Assembly: GCA_947373615.1 (NCBI GenBank) | Contig: CANBYN010000092.1 | Location: 1 to 7,003 of the forward strand | Source of the DNA: Burkholderiaceae bacterium | Lineage (GTDB): Bacteria > Pseudomonadota > Gammaproteobacteria > Burkholderiales > Burkholderiaceae | Length of the DNA stretch: 7,003 nt | Direction of reading: 5' to 3' | Part shown: positions 1 to 6,995 of the stretch, in pieces | Position numbering within the stretch: position 1 is the first letter of the stretch | Layout of the letters: each line of letters starts with the position of its first letter | The notes under the pieces: model-generated | What the model was told of the DNA's origin: nothing | What the model saw: the letters and a program-made list of their open reading frames with translations, nothing else | The model's database searches: none | Made by a program: the position numbers and the translations under genes

Positions 1-436
1 AAGGAGTGGCAGCATTGCTTGTCGAAACAAGATCAAGACTTCCATCTGGCTTCTTAACCAACCAAGCCCAACCAGACCCAAAGGTTCCGACAGCGCACTT
101 TGTAAACTCTTCCTTGAATTTATCAAATGAACCCCACTTAGTATTTATAGCATCAGCCAATGCACCAGTAGGAACCCCGCCGCCATTTGGCTTCATGCCC
201 ATCCAATAAAACGTATGATTCCAAACCTGAGCTGCATTATTAAAGATGCCTCCCGATGATTTCTTCACAATTTCTTCAAGGGTAGCTGCTTCGAAATCAG
301 TCCCCTTAATTAAATTATTTAAGTTAGTAACATAGGTCTGATGATGCTTACCGTAGTGATATTCCAAAGTTTCCTTAGAAATATAGGGAGCCAATGCATC
401 AAGAGTGTATGGCAACTGGGGTAGAGTGTGTTCCAT
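1..436 (-). CDS. sodB: Iron superoxide dismutase, N-terminal part (cut by window edge)
   Basis: Cytoplasmic enzyme that converts superoxide to oxygen and hydrogen peroxide. The reverse complement from the ATG at 436 reads through 145 codons without a stop to the window edge; the family is about 193 residues, so roughly the last quarter is missing. The N-terminus starts MEHTLPQLPY. The motif YHYGKHHQTYVTNLN carries the first metal ligand, His27, and FNNAAQVWNHTFYW carries the second, His74. Gln70 in that motif marks the Fe-type rather than the Mn-type enzyme. The sequence is closely similar to E. coli SodB as I remember it, including VSTSNAATP at the truncated end. The last two metal ligands (Asp and His near residues 156-160) lie outside the window. 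An AAAGGA-type ribosome site lies just upstream of the ATG. The gene is divergent from the lyase at 594. Metal specificity is read from motifs only. Confidence 0.97.
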   Translation of the reverse strand, partial: MEHTLPQLPYTLDALAPYISKETLEYHYGKHHQTYVTNLNNLIKGTDFEAATLEEIVKKSSGGIFNNAAQVWNHTFYWMGMKPNGGGVPTGALADAINTKWGSFDKFKEEFTKCAVGTFGSGWAWLVKKPDGSLDLVSTSNAATP

Positions 437-593
437 TTGTATTCCTTTTAATTACGTTAACCGATAAAAAATAGCCAATATTTTCAATAACTATAGACTA
501 TTCTGACTTTTTTGTTTGTTCGGGCAAAATTCTAGATTTCGCACCTAAAATGGAGACTTAACCCTTCTTGGGGCATTAAATCTGAATACCCAT
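437..593. promoter_or_regulatory. Divergent intergenic region between sodB and the lyase gene
   Basis: This 157-base AT-rich stretch must hold the 5' leaders, and probably the promoters, of both divergent genes. I could not fit a convincing -35/-10 pair on either strand. The best single -10-like hexamers are TAAAAT at 546-551 on the plus strand and TATAGT near 500 on the minus strand; neither has a good -35 partner. No Fur-like 19-base box was seen, although sodB is iron-regulated in other proteobacteria. The assignment rests on gene orientation rather than on a recognised site. Confidence 0.35.
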
Positions 594-1538
594 ATGACTA
601 ACTTCCCCTCCGCACAATATTCAAAAAGAATCTACATCCAAGAAGTAGTCACGCGCGATGGATTTCAGGCAGAGAGTGCTTTTATTCCTACAGAGCAAAA
701 AATTGCACTTATCAATCGATTAAGTCAAGCCGGGTACGCTAAGGTTGAAGTCACTTCCTTTACCAGTCCAAAAGCCATTCCAATGCTGGCAGATGCAGAA
801 GACGTTATGAAGGGGATCGACCGAGTTCCTGGTGTAGAGTACACCGTCCTTATCCCAAACCTCAGAGGTGCTGAGCGCGCCCTTTCAGTTGGCGTTGATG
901 AATTTAATTTGGTGATGTCAGTAAGTGAGGCGCATAACCAAGCCAATCTCAAAATGAGTCGAGAAGACTCTTTTAAGGGATTGGTCTCCGTAATTAAGTT
1001 GGCTCATGAAAATAAAACGGCCGTGAATATTTCTTTATCGACTAGCTTTGGCTGCCCAATGTCAGGCATCACCTCTTTAACAGAATTGATGCATTGGGTA
1101 GATCGCTTTGCTTCACAAGGCGTTCGAGGAATTACCGTATGCGATACCACTGGCATGGCAAACCCGGCGCAAGTTCAATCAGTATCCGATACAGTTCAAT
1201 CCAAATATCCACAATTGCAGTGGACATTACATTTTCACAATACTCGAGGTATGGGTCTTGCCAATACACTGGCTGCTGTCAATAGCGGCATTGATCGATT
1301 TGACTCCTCATTAGGAGGCTTGGGTGGCTGTCCTTATGCCCCAGGTGCAACAGGCAATATCTGCACTGAAGAATTAGTACACATGCTAGACCTCATGGGT
1401 TTTGACACCAATATGAAAATTGATGCTTTATTGGAGTGCTCTAAAGACTTACAAATGCTCGTTGGTCGGGCTCTACCAAGTCAATTATTAATGGCAGGCA
1501 AAGTAGATCGAGTCTATCAAGCTCCATGCCAGGCTTAA
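594..1538 (+). CDS. Hydroxymethylglutaryl-CoA lyase family protein
   Basis: Predicted DRE-TIM metallolyase of 314 residues. The family reaction cleaves HMG-CoA to acetyl-CoA and acetoacetate, in leucine and related branched-chain catabolism. Compared with the human enzyme, the key residues sit at a constant offset of 20: Arg21 and Asp22 (TRDGFQ) for R41/D42, Glu52 (KVEVTSFTSPK) for E72, Asp184 for D204, His213 and His215 (HFHNTRG) for H233/H235, Cys246 (GGLGGCPYAPGATGN) for C266, Asn255 for N275 and Glu259 for E279. The catalytic cysteine and all divalent-metal ligands are thus present. No targeting peptide is seen, as expected for a bacterial cytosolic enzyme. The loop ITVCDTTGMANP differs from the usual SLGDTIG, so a related acyl-CoA substrate cannot be excluded. 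The ATG at 594 is the only sensible start, because the frame has a stop at 546 and no ATG between. The ribosome site is weak. The gene stands alone on its strand, convergent with the dehydrogenase. Confidence 0.87.
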   Translation: MTNFPSAQYSKRIYIQEVVTRDGFQAESAFIPTEQKIALINRLSQAGYAKVEVTSFTSPKAIPMLADAEDVMKGIDRVPGVEYTVLIPNLRGAERALSVGVDEFNLVMSVSEAHNQANLKMSREDSFKGLVSVIKLAHENKTAVNISLSTSFGCPMSGITSLTELMHWVDRFASQGVRGITVCDTTGMANPAQVQSVSDTVQSKYPQLQWTLHFHNTRGMGLANTLAAVNSGIDRFDSSLGGLGGCPYAPGATGNICTEELVHMLDLMGFDTNMKIDALLECSKDLQMLVGRALPSQLLMAGKVDRVYQAPCQA

Positions 1539-1570
1539 AATGGTAAGCAACCAAAGATAGGTAGAAAGAA

Positions 1571-1602
1571 AAATGTCGGCCAGTTTTCGCTTGCCGACAT
1601 TT
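1571..1602 (-). terminator. Rho-independent terminator between convergent genes
   Basis: A perfect 10-base inverted repeat, aaatgtcggc at 1571-1580 and gccgacattt at 1593-1602, encloses a 12-base loop. Read on the minus strand the hairpin runs into a T-rich tail (ATTTTTCTTTCT), the classic intrinsic terminator form, and it lies 24 bases past the stop of the 3-hydroxybutyrate dehydrogenase gene. Read on the plus strand it is 33 bases past the lyase stop, but the T tract after it is short. It is therefore strongest for the minus-strand transcript and may act in both directions. Confidence 0.8.
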
Positions 1603-1625
1603 GATTCAATAAGAATTGCTAAGTT

Positions 1626-2402
1626 TTATTGAGCAGTCCAACCGCCATCCATATTCCAAGCGACCCCACGAACTTCTGAGGCATCTGGGCCACAAAGAAA
1701 TACCGCCAAAGCTGCTAACTGCTCCGGACTTACAAACTCTCCCGAAGGTTGTTTTTCTGAAACCAAGGCCGTCTTTGCAGCCTCAACAGAGATCCCTTCA
1801 CGCTCAGCCCGTGCATCCACTTGCGCCTGAACCAAGGGAGTCAATACCCACCCAGGACAAATCGCATTGCACGTAATGCCGGTACGAGCATTTTCGAGTG
1901 CAGTGACTTTTGTCAGACCAACAATGCCATGTTTGGCTGCAACATAAGCAGCCTTCTGTGCAGAAGCTACTAAACCATGAACAGAAGCAATATTAATGAT
2001 GCGACCCCAGTTTCGTTTTTTCATCCCCGGGAGTGCATGATGCGTTGTGTGAAATGCAGAGCTTAAGTTAATTGCAATGATGGCATCCCACTTATCCGTT
2101 GGGAAATCTTCAATGTTCGCTGTGTATTGAATGCCCGCATTATTTATCAAGATATCAATTGAACCAAAACGCTTTTCTGTTTGCTTTATTAGATCTTCAA
2201 TTTCAGCTGGCTTGCTCATATCAGCCCCGTGGTAATCCACCTCTACGCCACAGGCTTTGATTTTTGCAATGGCGTCATCTTTTTCACCAAAACCATTCAC
2301 CATAATATTGGCACCCTGTTTTGCCAAAGCAATGGCCATTCCTAAGCCAATACCGCTAGTAGATCCTGTGACTAGGGCTGTTTTACCTTTTAATGTGGAC
2401 AT
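1626..2402 (-). CDS. bdhA: 3-hydroxybutyrate dehydrogenase (NAD-dependent, SDR family)
   Basis: Cytosolic short-chain dehydrogenase of 258 residues, predicted to interconvert (R)-3-hydroxybutyrate and acetoacetate with NAD, as in polyhydroxybutyrate or ketone-body use. The Rossmann nucleotide motif TGSTSGIG is at 12-19 and NNAG at 87-90. The catalytic tetrad is Asn112, Ser140, Tyr153 (YVAAK) and Lys157. Residues that hold the substrate carboxylate in the Pseudomonas fragi enzyme (Gln94, His144, Lys152, Gln196) appear here two positions lower as Gln92, His142, Lys150 and Gln194. This separates it from generic SDRs and makes the function call strong. The chain ends with the family-typical MDGGWTAQ. 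The length is normal. It lies 129 bases after the Mo-subunit gene on the same strand. No strong promoter or terminator was recognised in that gap, so it may be read through from the operon or have its own promoter. The ribosome site before the ATG at 2402 is weak. Confidence 0.93.
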   Translation of the reverse strand: MSTLKGKTALVTGSTSGIGLGMAIALAKQGANIMVNGFGEKDDAIAKIKACGVEVDYHGADMSKPAEIEDLIKQTEKRFGSIDILINNAGIQYTANIEDFPTDKWDAIIAINLSSAFHTTHHALPGMKKRNWGRIINIASVHGLVASAQKAAYVAAKHGIVGLTKVTALENARTGITCNAICPGWVLTPLVQAQVDARAEREGISVEAAKTALVSEKQPSGEFVSPEQLAALAVFLCGPDASEVRGVAWNMDGGWTAQ

Positions 2403-2531
2403 ATCTGTTTACCATTTGTTGTTATCTAAGAATGGGTTTTACCTTAAGCTAACCCCTAAATCGTGATGTTACAGGATGTGCAAAGCCCACCTTATGACTC
2501 GCGCACCAAGATAATTAAAGTATTGGGAAAA

Positions 2532-4928
2532 CTAGATTTTCTTGAGCGCTCGCAGAATCTTTTCGCAAGTAATCGGCTGATCAAAGACGTGAACGTTAAA
2601 TGGCGCCAAAGCATCATTAATCGCATTTTGTACGGCTCCAGGGGCCCCAGCTGTGCCTGCCTCACCCGCTCCTTTAGCCCCTAATTTTGAGGATTTGGTT
2701 GGGGTTTCGACGTGTGCAACCTCAATATCCGGCATCTCGTTGGCCATCGGTACAAGATAGTCCGCCATACTGCCATTACGGAGCATACCACTATCGTCAT
2801 ATAGACACTCTTCAAATAAGACGCCACCAATACCTTGAACAATTGCACCGCGTACTTGTTCGTTAACAAGCATTGGATTAATGACCCGCCCACAATCTTC
2901 AACAGCCCAGTGTTTCAATAGCTTTACAAAACCAGTCTCGGGATCTACCTCTACATAAGAGGCCTGTACACCATTAGTAAAAATGAATGGGTAATCTTTT
3001 TGAGTGTAGTGACGCGTCACCATTAAGTCAGCAGAAAAACCCGATGGCAATGTATCGGTACGGAAGTATCCAACTCGACCGATCTCACTAAAAGGCAGCA
3101 ACTGCTCACCAGTCGCTTTATCTAAAATATGACTACGACGCGCAACTAATTCTGATACAGAGCGATTCAAAATTGCGCCAGCAATTTTCAGAATATTTTC
3201 TTGTAGGGCTTGGCATGCTAAAAGTACTGCCTCTCCGCCTACTCCAGCACCACGCGAAGCCCAAGTACCACCACCATATGGGGTAACATCGGTATCACCA
3301 GTGACAACACGCACCTGATTGATTGAGACACCGACAGCATCTGCCGCAATTTGGGCATAGATACCTTCAGTACCTTGACCCTGTTCGCCCACGCCAATCA
3401 ATACAGAAACTACGCCACTTGGATCTAAGCGGACGGAGGCGCCATCCTGAGATGCAATCCGTGCTCCACCTACACCATAAAAAGCGGGGCTCGGATTGGT
3501 TAACTCAATTAAGGTAGCAAAACCAATGCCGCGGTAGATACCCTTCTTGCGAAGTTCGGCCTGTTCTTTGCGCAAGACTGAGTAATCCATCATTTTTTCA
3601 ATGGTGCGTAAGCATTGCTCATGCGATAGAACTTCTAACTTAATACCGGATATACCAGAACATGGATAGGCATCATCAGGAATAACATTGCGTTTGCGAA
3701 ACTCCAATGGATCCATCTGCAATTTTTGGGCCGCTAAATCAACTAAACCCTCGGTAACAGCGCAAGCAATCGGATGGCCTACGCCACGATACTGGCAAGT
3801 GGGGGTTTTATTCTGAAAGACTACATTCAAGAGGGCGCGGTAGTTTTGATGCTTGTAAGGGCCGCCAACTAAGTTCACCACTTGATTACCTTCAATTGCA
3901 CTGGTTCTAGGGAACATAGAGTACGGCCCAATAGCCGTCAAATCGTCAATTTCGAAAGCTAAGATATCACCCGCTTTATTCGCCGCAATACGGCCTTTAA
4001 TCCGATGTTCACGTGCATGAATATCGCTCGTAAAAGATTCCAAACGATCAGCGACAAACTTCACTGGACGCTCCAGCATCATTGCCAAGCCTACGGTTGC
4101 GAAATCGTCGGGATAGGCGTGAACTTTAATGCCAAATGATCCGCCTACGTCTTTGCATATAACGTGCACATCAGATTCAGATAAACCAAACTGACGACAA
4201 TATAAGTCTTGCATCATATGCGGCGCTTGTTGTGAGTGATACACGGTTAATCGTTTATCGCCAGGGTTGTAATCCGCAATTTGACAACGAGGCTCTAACG
4301 TAACTCCTGTATGGCGACCAAATCCAAAAGTAGCCTCAGCAACAACATCCGCCACTGCAAATACTTCGTCTACATTTCCGACATCTAAACTGCGAGTAAA
4401 GCAGAGGTTATCGCCCAACTCCGGATGAATTAATGGCGTATCGACATCAAGCGCAGTTTCCATTGAAACTACGGCGGGCAACTCTTCCCACTCCACATCA
4501 ATGTGCTGCAATGCGTCTTCTGCTTGAGCTCTAGTTTCAGCAACCACAGCTACCACCGGCTCACCCTGCCAACAAGCCCGATCAATTGCTAAAGCATGCT
4601 GAGGTGCAGACTTCATTCCCACTAAATGCCCCAAGGTCGCAACCCAAGGCTTGCAAATTTTGGCCATCTGTAAACCATTCACTACTGCGAGCACACCAGG
4701 CATCTTGCTAGCATACTCATCATGGATCTTGCCAATTTTCATATGAGCTACCGGTGAGCGCCAGTAAACCACATGAGCCATTCGCGGCAACTGAATGTCA
4801 TCAATATATGTTCCTTGACCTTCAAGCAAGCGGCGAGCACCATGTCTTGGCTCGCTGCTACCGATATAACGCTGATCATCAGTTACAGGATCAAGAACCA
4901 GTCCTTTTAAATCAGTTGGCTTATTCAT
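2532..4928 (-). CDS. Molybdenum (molybdopterin-binding) subunit of a xanthine dehydrogenase family hydroxylase, CoxL-like
   Basis: Catalytic large subunit, 798 residues, the usual size for stand-alone Mo subunits. The aldehyde oxidase/xanthine dehydrogenase a/b hammerhead domain spans about 25-150, and the Mo-cofactor-binding domains fill the rest. Visible family motifs are HSQQAPH (231-237), KDVGGSFGIK (259-268), the active-site loop TCQYRGVGHP (377-386), GEQGQGTEG (514-522) and KGAGEAGTAGAP (752-763), in which Glu756 is the expected catalytic base. The loop is related to the form II pattern AYRGAGR. It lacks the AYxCSFR cysteine loop of genuine Cu-Mo CO dehydrogenase, so CO oxidation is unlikely. 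The substrate cannot be named; aldehydes, aromatic or N-heterocyclic compounds are typical for the family. No signal peptide is seen, so it is cytoplasmic. An AGGA ribosome site lies upstream of the ATG, and the gene starts 20 bases after the 2Fe-2S subunit stop, which indicates co-transcription. Confidence 0.93.
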   Translation of the reverse strand: MNKPTDLKGLVLDPVTDDQRYIGSSEPRHGARRLLEGQGTYIDDIQLPRMAHVVYWRSPVAHMKIGKIHDEYASKMPGVLAVVNGLQMAKICKPWVATLGHLVGMKSAPQHALAIDRACWQGEPVVAVVAETRAQAEDALQHIDVEWEELPAVVSMETALDVDTPLIHPELGDNLCFTRSLDVGNVDEVFAVADVVAEATFGFGRHTGVTLEPRCQIADYNPGDKRLTVYHSQQAPHMMQDLYCRQFGLSESDVHVICKDVGGSFGIKVHAYPDDFATVGLAMMLERPVKFVADRLESFTSDIHAREHRIKGRIAANKAGDILAFEIDDLTAIGPYSMFPRTSAIEGNQVVNLVGGPYKHQNYRALLNVVFQNKTPTCQYRGVGHPIACAVTEGLVDLAAQKLQMDPLEFRKRNVIPDDAYPCSGISGIKLEVLSHEQCLRTIEKMMDYSVLRKEQAELRKKGIYRGIGFATLIELTNPSPAFYGVGGARIASQDGASVRLDPSGVVSVLIGVGEQGQGTEGIYAQIAADAVGVSINQVRVVTGDTDVTPYGGGTWASRGAGVGGEAVLLACQALQENILKIAGAILNRSVSELVARRSHILDKATGEQLLPFSEIGRVGYFRTDTLPSGFSADLMVTRHYTQKDYPFIFTNGVQASYVEVDPETGFVKLLKHWAVEDCGRVINPMLVNEQVRGAIVQGIGGVLFEECLYDDSGMLRNGSMADYLVPMANEMPDIEVAHVETPTKSSKLGAKGAGEAGTAGAPGAVQNAINDALAPFNVHVFDQPITCEKILRALKKI

Positions 4929-4948
4929 AATGCGGTTTCCTAAATGCC

Positions 4949-5458
4949 TTAGGCGTGTGCAACAACAGGTTTAATTTTTTGCCCTTTAGCACGAGCATCC
5001 AAAACATCGATGATCGCATCAACGATGGAGTGATACCCAGTGCAGCGACAATAATTGCCAGAGATCCATTCGCGCACTTGTTCGCGCGTAGCTTTGGGTT
5101 GCTTTTCAATGAGTTCGGCTGCAGCAAGTAACATTCCTGAAGAACAAAATCCACACTGCATAGCGTTGTGACGCATAAAAGATTCTTGCAAATCAGCCAA
5201 CGCACCACTTTTAGTCATACCCTCAATAGTCTCCACCACACATCCATCGGCTTGAACTGCAAGAAATAAACAGCCACGAATAATTTGCCCATCAACCTTG
5301 ACAGTACAAGCCCCGCAGGCTCCTTGTTCACAACCTAAATGCGGCCCCTTTAAATGCAGATCTTCGCGCAAAAAATCTACTAGATGTCTACGTGGTTCTA
5401 CTTCTACATTAATAACAAGACCATTTATGGTCATGGAAATTTTTTTCTTCAAACTCAT
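4949..5458 (-). CDS. 2Fe-2S iron-sulfur subunit of the Mo hydroxylase, CoxS-like
   Basis: Small electron-transfer subunit of 169 residues, the normal length for this family. The N-terminal plant-ferredoxin-like domain binds the first cluster through Cys43, Cys48, Cys51 and Cys63 (CEQGACGACTV, then GCL). The C-terminal helical domain binds the second cluster through Cys102, Cys105, Cys137 and Cys139 (QCGFCSSGM and NYCRCTGY). Gln101 just before Cys102 is the residue that usually contacts the pterin cofactor. All eight ligands are present, so both clusters should form. It carries electrons from the Mo centre to the FAD subunit. The start at 5458 is supported by a GGAG ribosome site six bases upstream; the internal Met9 has none. 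It sits between the FAD and Mo subunit genes, in the same M-S-L order as the cox operons of carboxydotrophs, with a 47-base gap upstream and 20 bases downstream. Confidence 0.96.
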   Translation of the reverse strand: MSLKKKISMTINGLVINVEVEPRRHLVDFLREDLHLKGPHLGCEQGACGACTVKVDGQIIRGCLFLAVQADGCVVETIEGMTKSGALADLQESFMRHNAMQCGFCSSGMLLAAAELIEKQPKATREQVREWISGNYCRCTGYHSIVDAIIDVLDARAKGQKIKPVVAHA

Positions 5459-5505
5459 CTTGATCTCCGAATTCTTTTGCTTATTTAGCGTTACGCATTT
5501 GCCGC

Positions 5506-6360
5506 TTAGGCAATCATGTGCTTTAGGCCACGCTCAAGAAGCACACCAATTAAATGCTGCTTAGTTTCTGCACTATTTGTGATATCAGCAATCGCATCGA
5601 TCTCACTGCGCGCGGCAGCCACTGCTTGTGCAATTAATTGATCGTTCAACTTTTTGCCATTCACTAAATCTTGCGCTGTTTGTGCCATGACCGGTGTAGC
5701 GCCAACCGAGAAAAATGTGAAAGCGCAATTACTTAATACATCACCCTGCTTTTGGGCAACCGCTCCTAATCCTGCAACCGCATAATCACCATGACGTCTA
5801 GCAAGCTCGTGAAAGTAGAAAACCTCTTGCTTGCTAGCAATAGGAATTTCAGTAGCAACCAAAATTTCATCTGGCTCCAAAGAAGTGGTGTAAAGATCAA
5901 TAAAAAAATCATTCGCAGCAATTCGGCGCTCTCCCGCTGGACCATGAATAATCATAGTTGCACGCAAGGTCAAGCTGCAGGCAGGCCACTCAGCAGCAGG
6001 GTCACCGTAAGCCAATGAACCGCCCCAGGTACCAAGATTACGAATCGCCCGATGGGCAATATGAGGAGCGGCGGCTTTTAAGAGGGGCGCATGTTTAGCA
6101 ATTAATTCTGAATCTTCAATTTCAGTATGAGTGACTAGAGCACCAATGCGCAAGCAATTACCCGCTATAGAAATACCTTTGAGCTCCGTTATACCGGAAA
6201 TATCAATCAAAACTCTTGGTTCTGACAGGCGCATATTTAAGGTGGCTAACAAAGTTTGCCCACCAGCAATGAGTTGCCCATCTTCACCTGCCTGCGCCAA
6301 TAAGGACAAGGCCTCGTTTAAGGCCCTGGGTTTGACATAGTCAAATGCTGCTGCTTTCAT
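5506..6360 (-). CDS. FAD-binding subunit of the Mo hydroxylase, CoxM-like
   Basis: Medium subunit of 284 residues, matching the usual 280-290. It binds FAD and passes electrons from the 2Fe-2S clusters to an external acceptor. The first flavin motif is AGGQTLL at 32-38 (usual form AGGHSLLP). The second is NLGTWGGSLAYGDPAAEWPA at 108-127, equivalent to the family TIGGSLAxADPAAE. The C-terminal part (about 175-284) matches the CO dehydrogenase flavoprotein C-terminal domain in position and length. The ATG at 6360 is firmly set by a strong GGAGGAG ribosome site just upstream, the best in the operon. The N-terminus MKAAAFDYVKPRALNEAL is typical of the family. The terminal acceptor (quinone, oxygen or other) cannot be read from the sequence. 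It follows the CoxG-like gene after 103 bases and precedes the 2Fe-2S gene. Confidence 0.94.
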   Translation of the reverse strand: MKAAAFDYVKPRALNEALSLLAQAGEDGQLIAGGQTLLATLNMRLSEPRVLIDISGITELKGISIAGNCLRIGALVTHTEIEDSELIAKHAPLLKAAAPHIAHRAIRNLGTWGGSLAYGDPAAEWPACSLTLRATMIIHGPAGERRIAANDFFIDLYTTSLEPDEILVATEIPIASKQEVFYFHELARRHGDYAVAGLGAVAQKQGDVLSNCAFTFFSVGATPVMAQTAQDLVNGKKLNDQLIAQAVAAARSEIDAIADITNSAETKQHLIGVLLERGLKHMIA

Positions 6361-6384
6361 TGCGTCTCCTCCACCACCATGAAT

Positions 6385-6400
6385 TAAGCTTTTTAGCTTA
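6385..6400. repeat. Short perfect inverted repeat between the CoxG-like and FAD subunit genes
   Basis: The sequence taagct at 6385-6390, tttt at 6391-6394 and agctta at 6395-6400 forms a perfect 6-base stem with a 4-base loop. In the minus-strand transcript it lies about 25 bases before the FAD-subunit start, upstream of its ribosome site. The stem is AT-rich and has no U tract after it, so it is unlikely to terminate. At most it could mark an mRNA processing or stability element. The repeat is plain in the sequence; any role is a guess. Confidence 0.3.
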
Positions 6401-6463
6401 TTTATATTTGCTTATTTCCATCCATCATTACTACTGATTTCTTATGATATTTTTACTGCTGTT

Positions 6464-6940
6464 TTATTCACTGCTAGCACCAGACTCCAGCGCCACGGTC
6501 TCCCCACCTAATTCTTTTGCAAATTTTTGAAAAAAGTCATCTGCAATCTTTTTCGCAGAGGCACTAATTAAACGACCGCCAATTTGTCCCAATTTGCCAC
6601 CTATCGAAGCCTCGGTAGTGTATGAAACCAAAGTTCCGCCTTCTGCCTGCTTTAGCTCAACGCGAGACTTTCCTTTTGCAAATCCCGCTGCACCACCTGA
6701 ACCCTCAAAAGCCATTGAACAGGATTGGTCTGGAATAACATCACTTAATAGCAATTTCCCGGAAAAACGGGCTCTGACCGGTCCAATCTTGAACATCACC
6801 TTAGCATGCACTTCCTCTGGGGAAACTCGACTGATCTCCTCGCATCCAGGAATGGACTTGGCCAGAACGTCAATATCGTTTAATCCCCTCCAAACATCTG
6901 GGATAGGAGCGGCTATGAGTTGCTCGCCATTTAGTTCCAT
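6464..6940 (-). CDS. CoxG-like SRPBCC-domain protein (CO dehydrogenase subunit G family)
   Basis: A 158-residue protein of the START/SRPBCC fold, CoxG family, which commonly accompanies Mo hydroxylase genes. Family features are the N-terminal MELNGEQLIAAPIPDVWRGL, the SIPGCEE motif at 29-35, the FKIGPVRARFSGKL strand pair at 50-63, GFAKGKSRVEL at 86-96, and the conserved GKLGQIGGRLI helix start at 115-125. CoxG proteins are not part of the hydroxylase core. They have been linked to membrane attachment or quinone delivery for CO dehydrogenase, where a C-terminal hydrophobic tail is often present. Here the chain ends in the hydrophilic GGETVALESGASSE with no membrane segment, so this is the short soluble version. 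The ATG at 6940 is set by an AAGGAG ribosome site five bases upstream. It is the first gene of the four-gene operon within the window. The exact role is inferred from the family. Confidence 0.88.
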   Translation of the reverse strand: MELNGEQLIAAPIPDVWRGLNDIDVLAKSIPGCEEISRVSPEEVHAKVMFKIGPVRARFSGKLLLSDVIPDQSCSMAFEGSGGAAGFAKGKSRVELKQAEGGTLVSYTTEASIGGKLGQIGGRLISASAKKIADDFFQKFAKELGGETVALESGASSE

Positions 6941-6982
6941 TACATCTCCTTGGGGTTTGTACGAATAGAGTCTTATCTACCA

Positions 6983-6995
6983 ATTGTTCAACAAT
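6983..6995. promoter_or_regulatory. Perfect 13-base palindrome upstream of the hydroxylase operon, possible operator
   Basis: The bases attgtt, c, aacaat form a perfect inverted repeat about 43 bases before the CoxG-like start. The inner 11 bases, TTGTTCAACAA, fit the TNGTNNNACNA pattern typical of operators for FadR-type GntR regulators. On the minus strand it contains TTGAAC, which could act as a -35 element with TATTCG (6962-6967) as a poor -10 at 18-base spacing. That would place the palindrome on top of the promoter, as expected for a repressor site. No regulator gene is in the window and the promoter match is weak, so this is a candidate only. Confidence 0.38.

Noticed and set aside
725..952. 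Minus-strand open frame inside the lyase gene, and similar frames opposite the other genes (for example 6594-6968 plus, 4921-5208 minus)
   Set aside because: They overlap clearly recognised genes, show no family motifs, and are best read as shadows of the true coding frames.
2434..2455. Possible hairpin (gggtt/aaccc) between the Mo-subunit gene and the dehydrogenase gene
   Set aside because: It has only five paired bases, a 12-base loop and no T tract on either strand, so it is not a credible terminator.
2532..5458. Annotation of the cluster as an aerobic carbon monoxide dehydrogenase
   Set aside because: Gene order (M-S-L plus G) resembles cox, but the large subunit lacks the AYxCSFR loop with the copper-binding cysteine, so CO oxidation is not supported.
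6357..6380. A seven-codon minus-strand ORF (MVVEETQ) ending in an ATGA overlap with the FAD-subunit start
   Set aside because: It has no ribosome site of its own and its sequence is the purine-rich Shine-Dalgarno region of the next gene, so it is probably chance.
6956..6983. Promoter-like pair TTGGTA and TACAAA with 16-base spacing on the minus strand
   Set aside because: Its transcription start would fall on or beside the AAGGAG ribosome site of the CoxG-like gene, leaving almost no leader.
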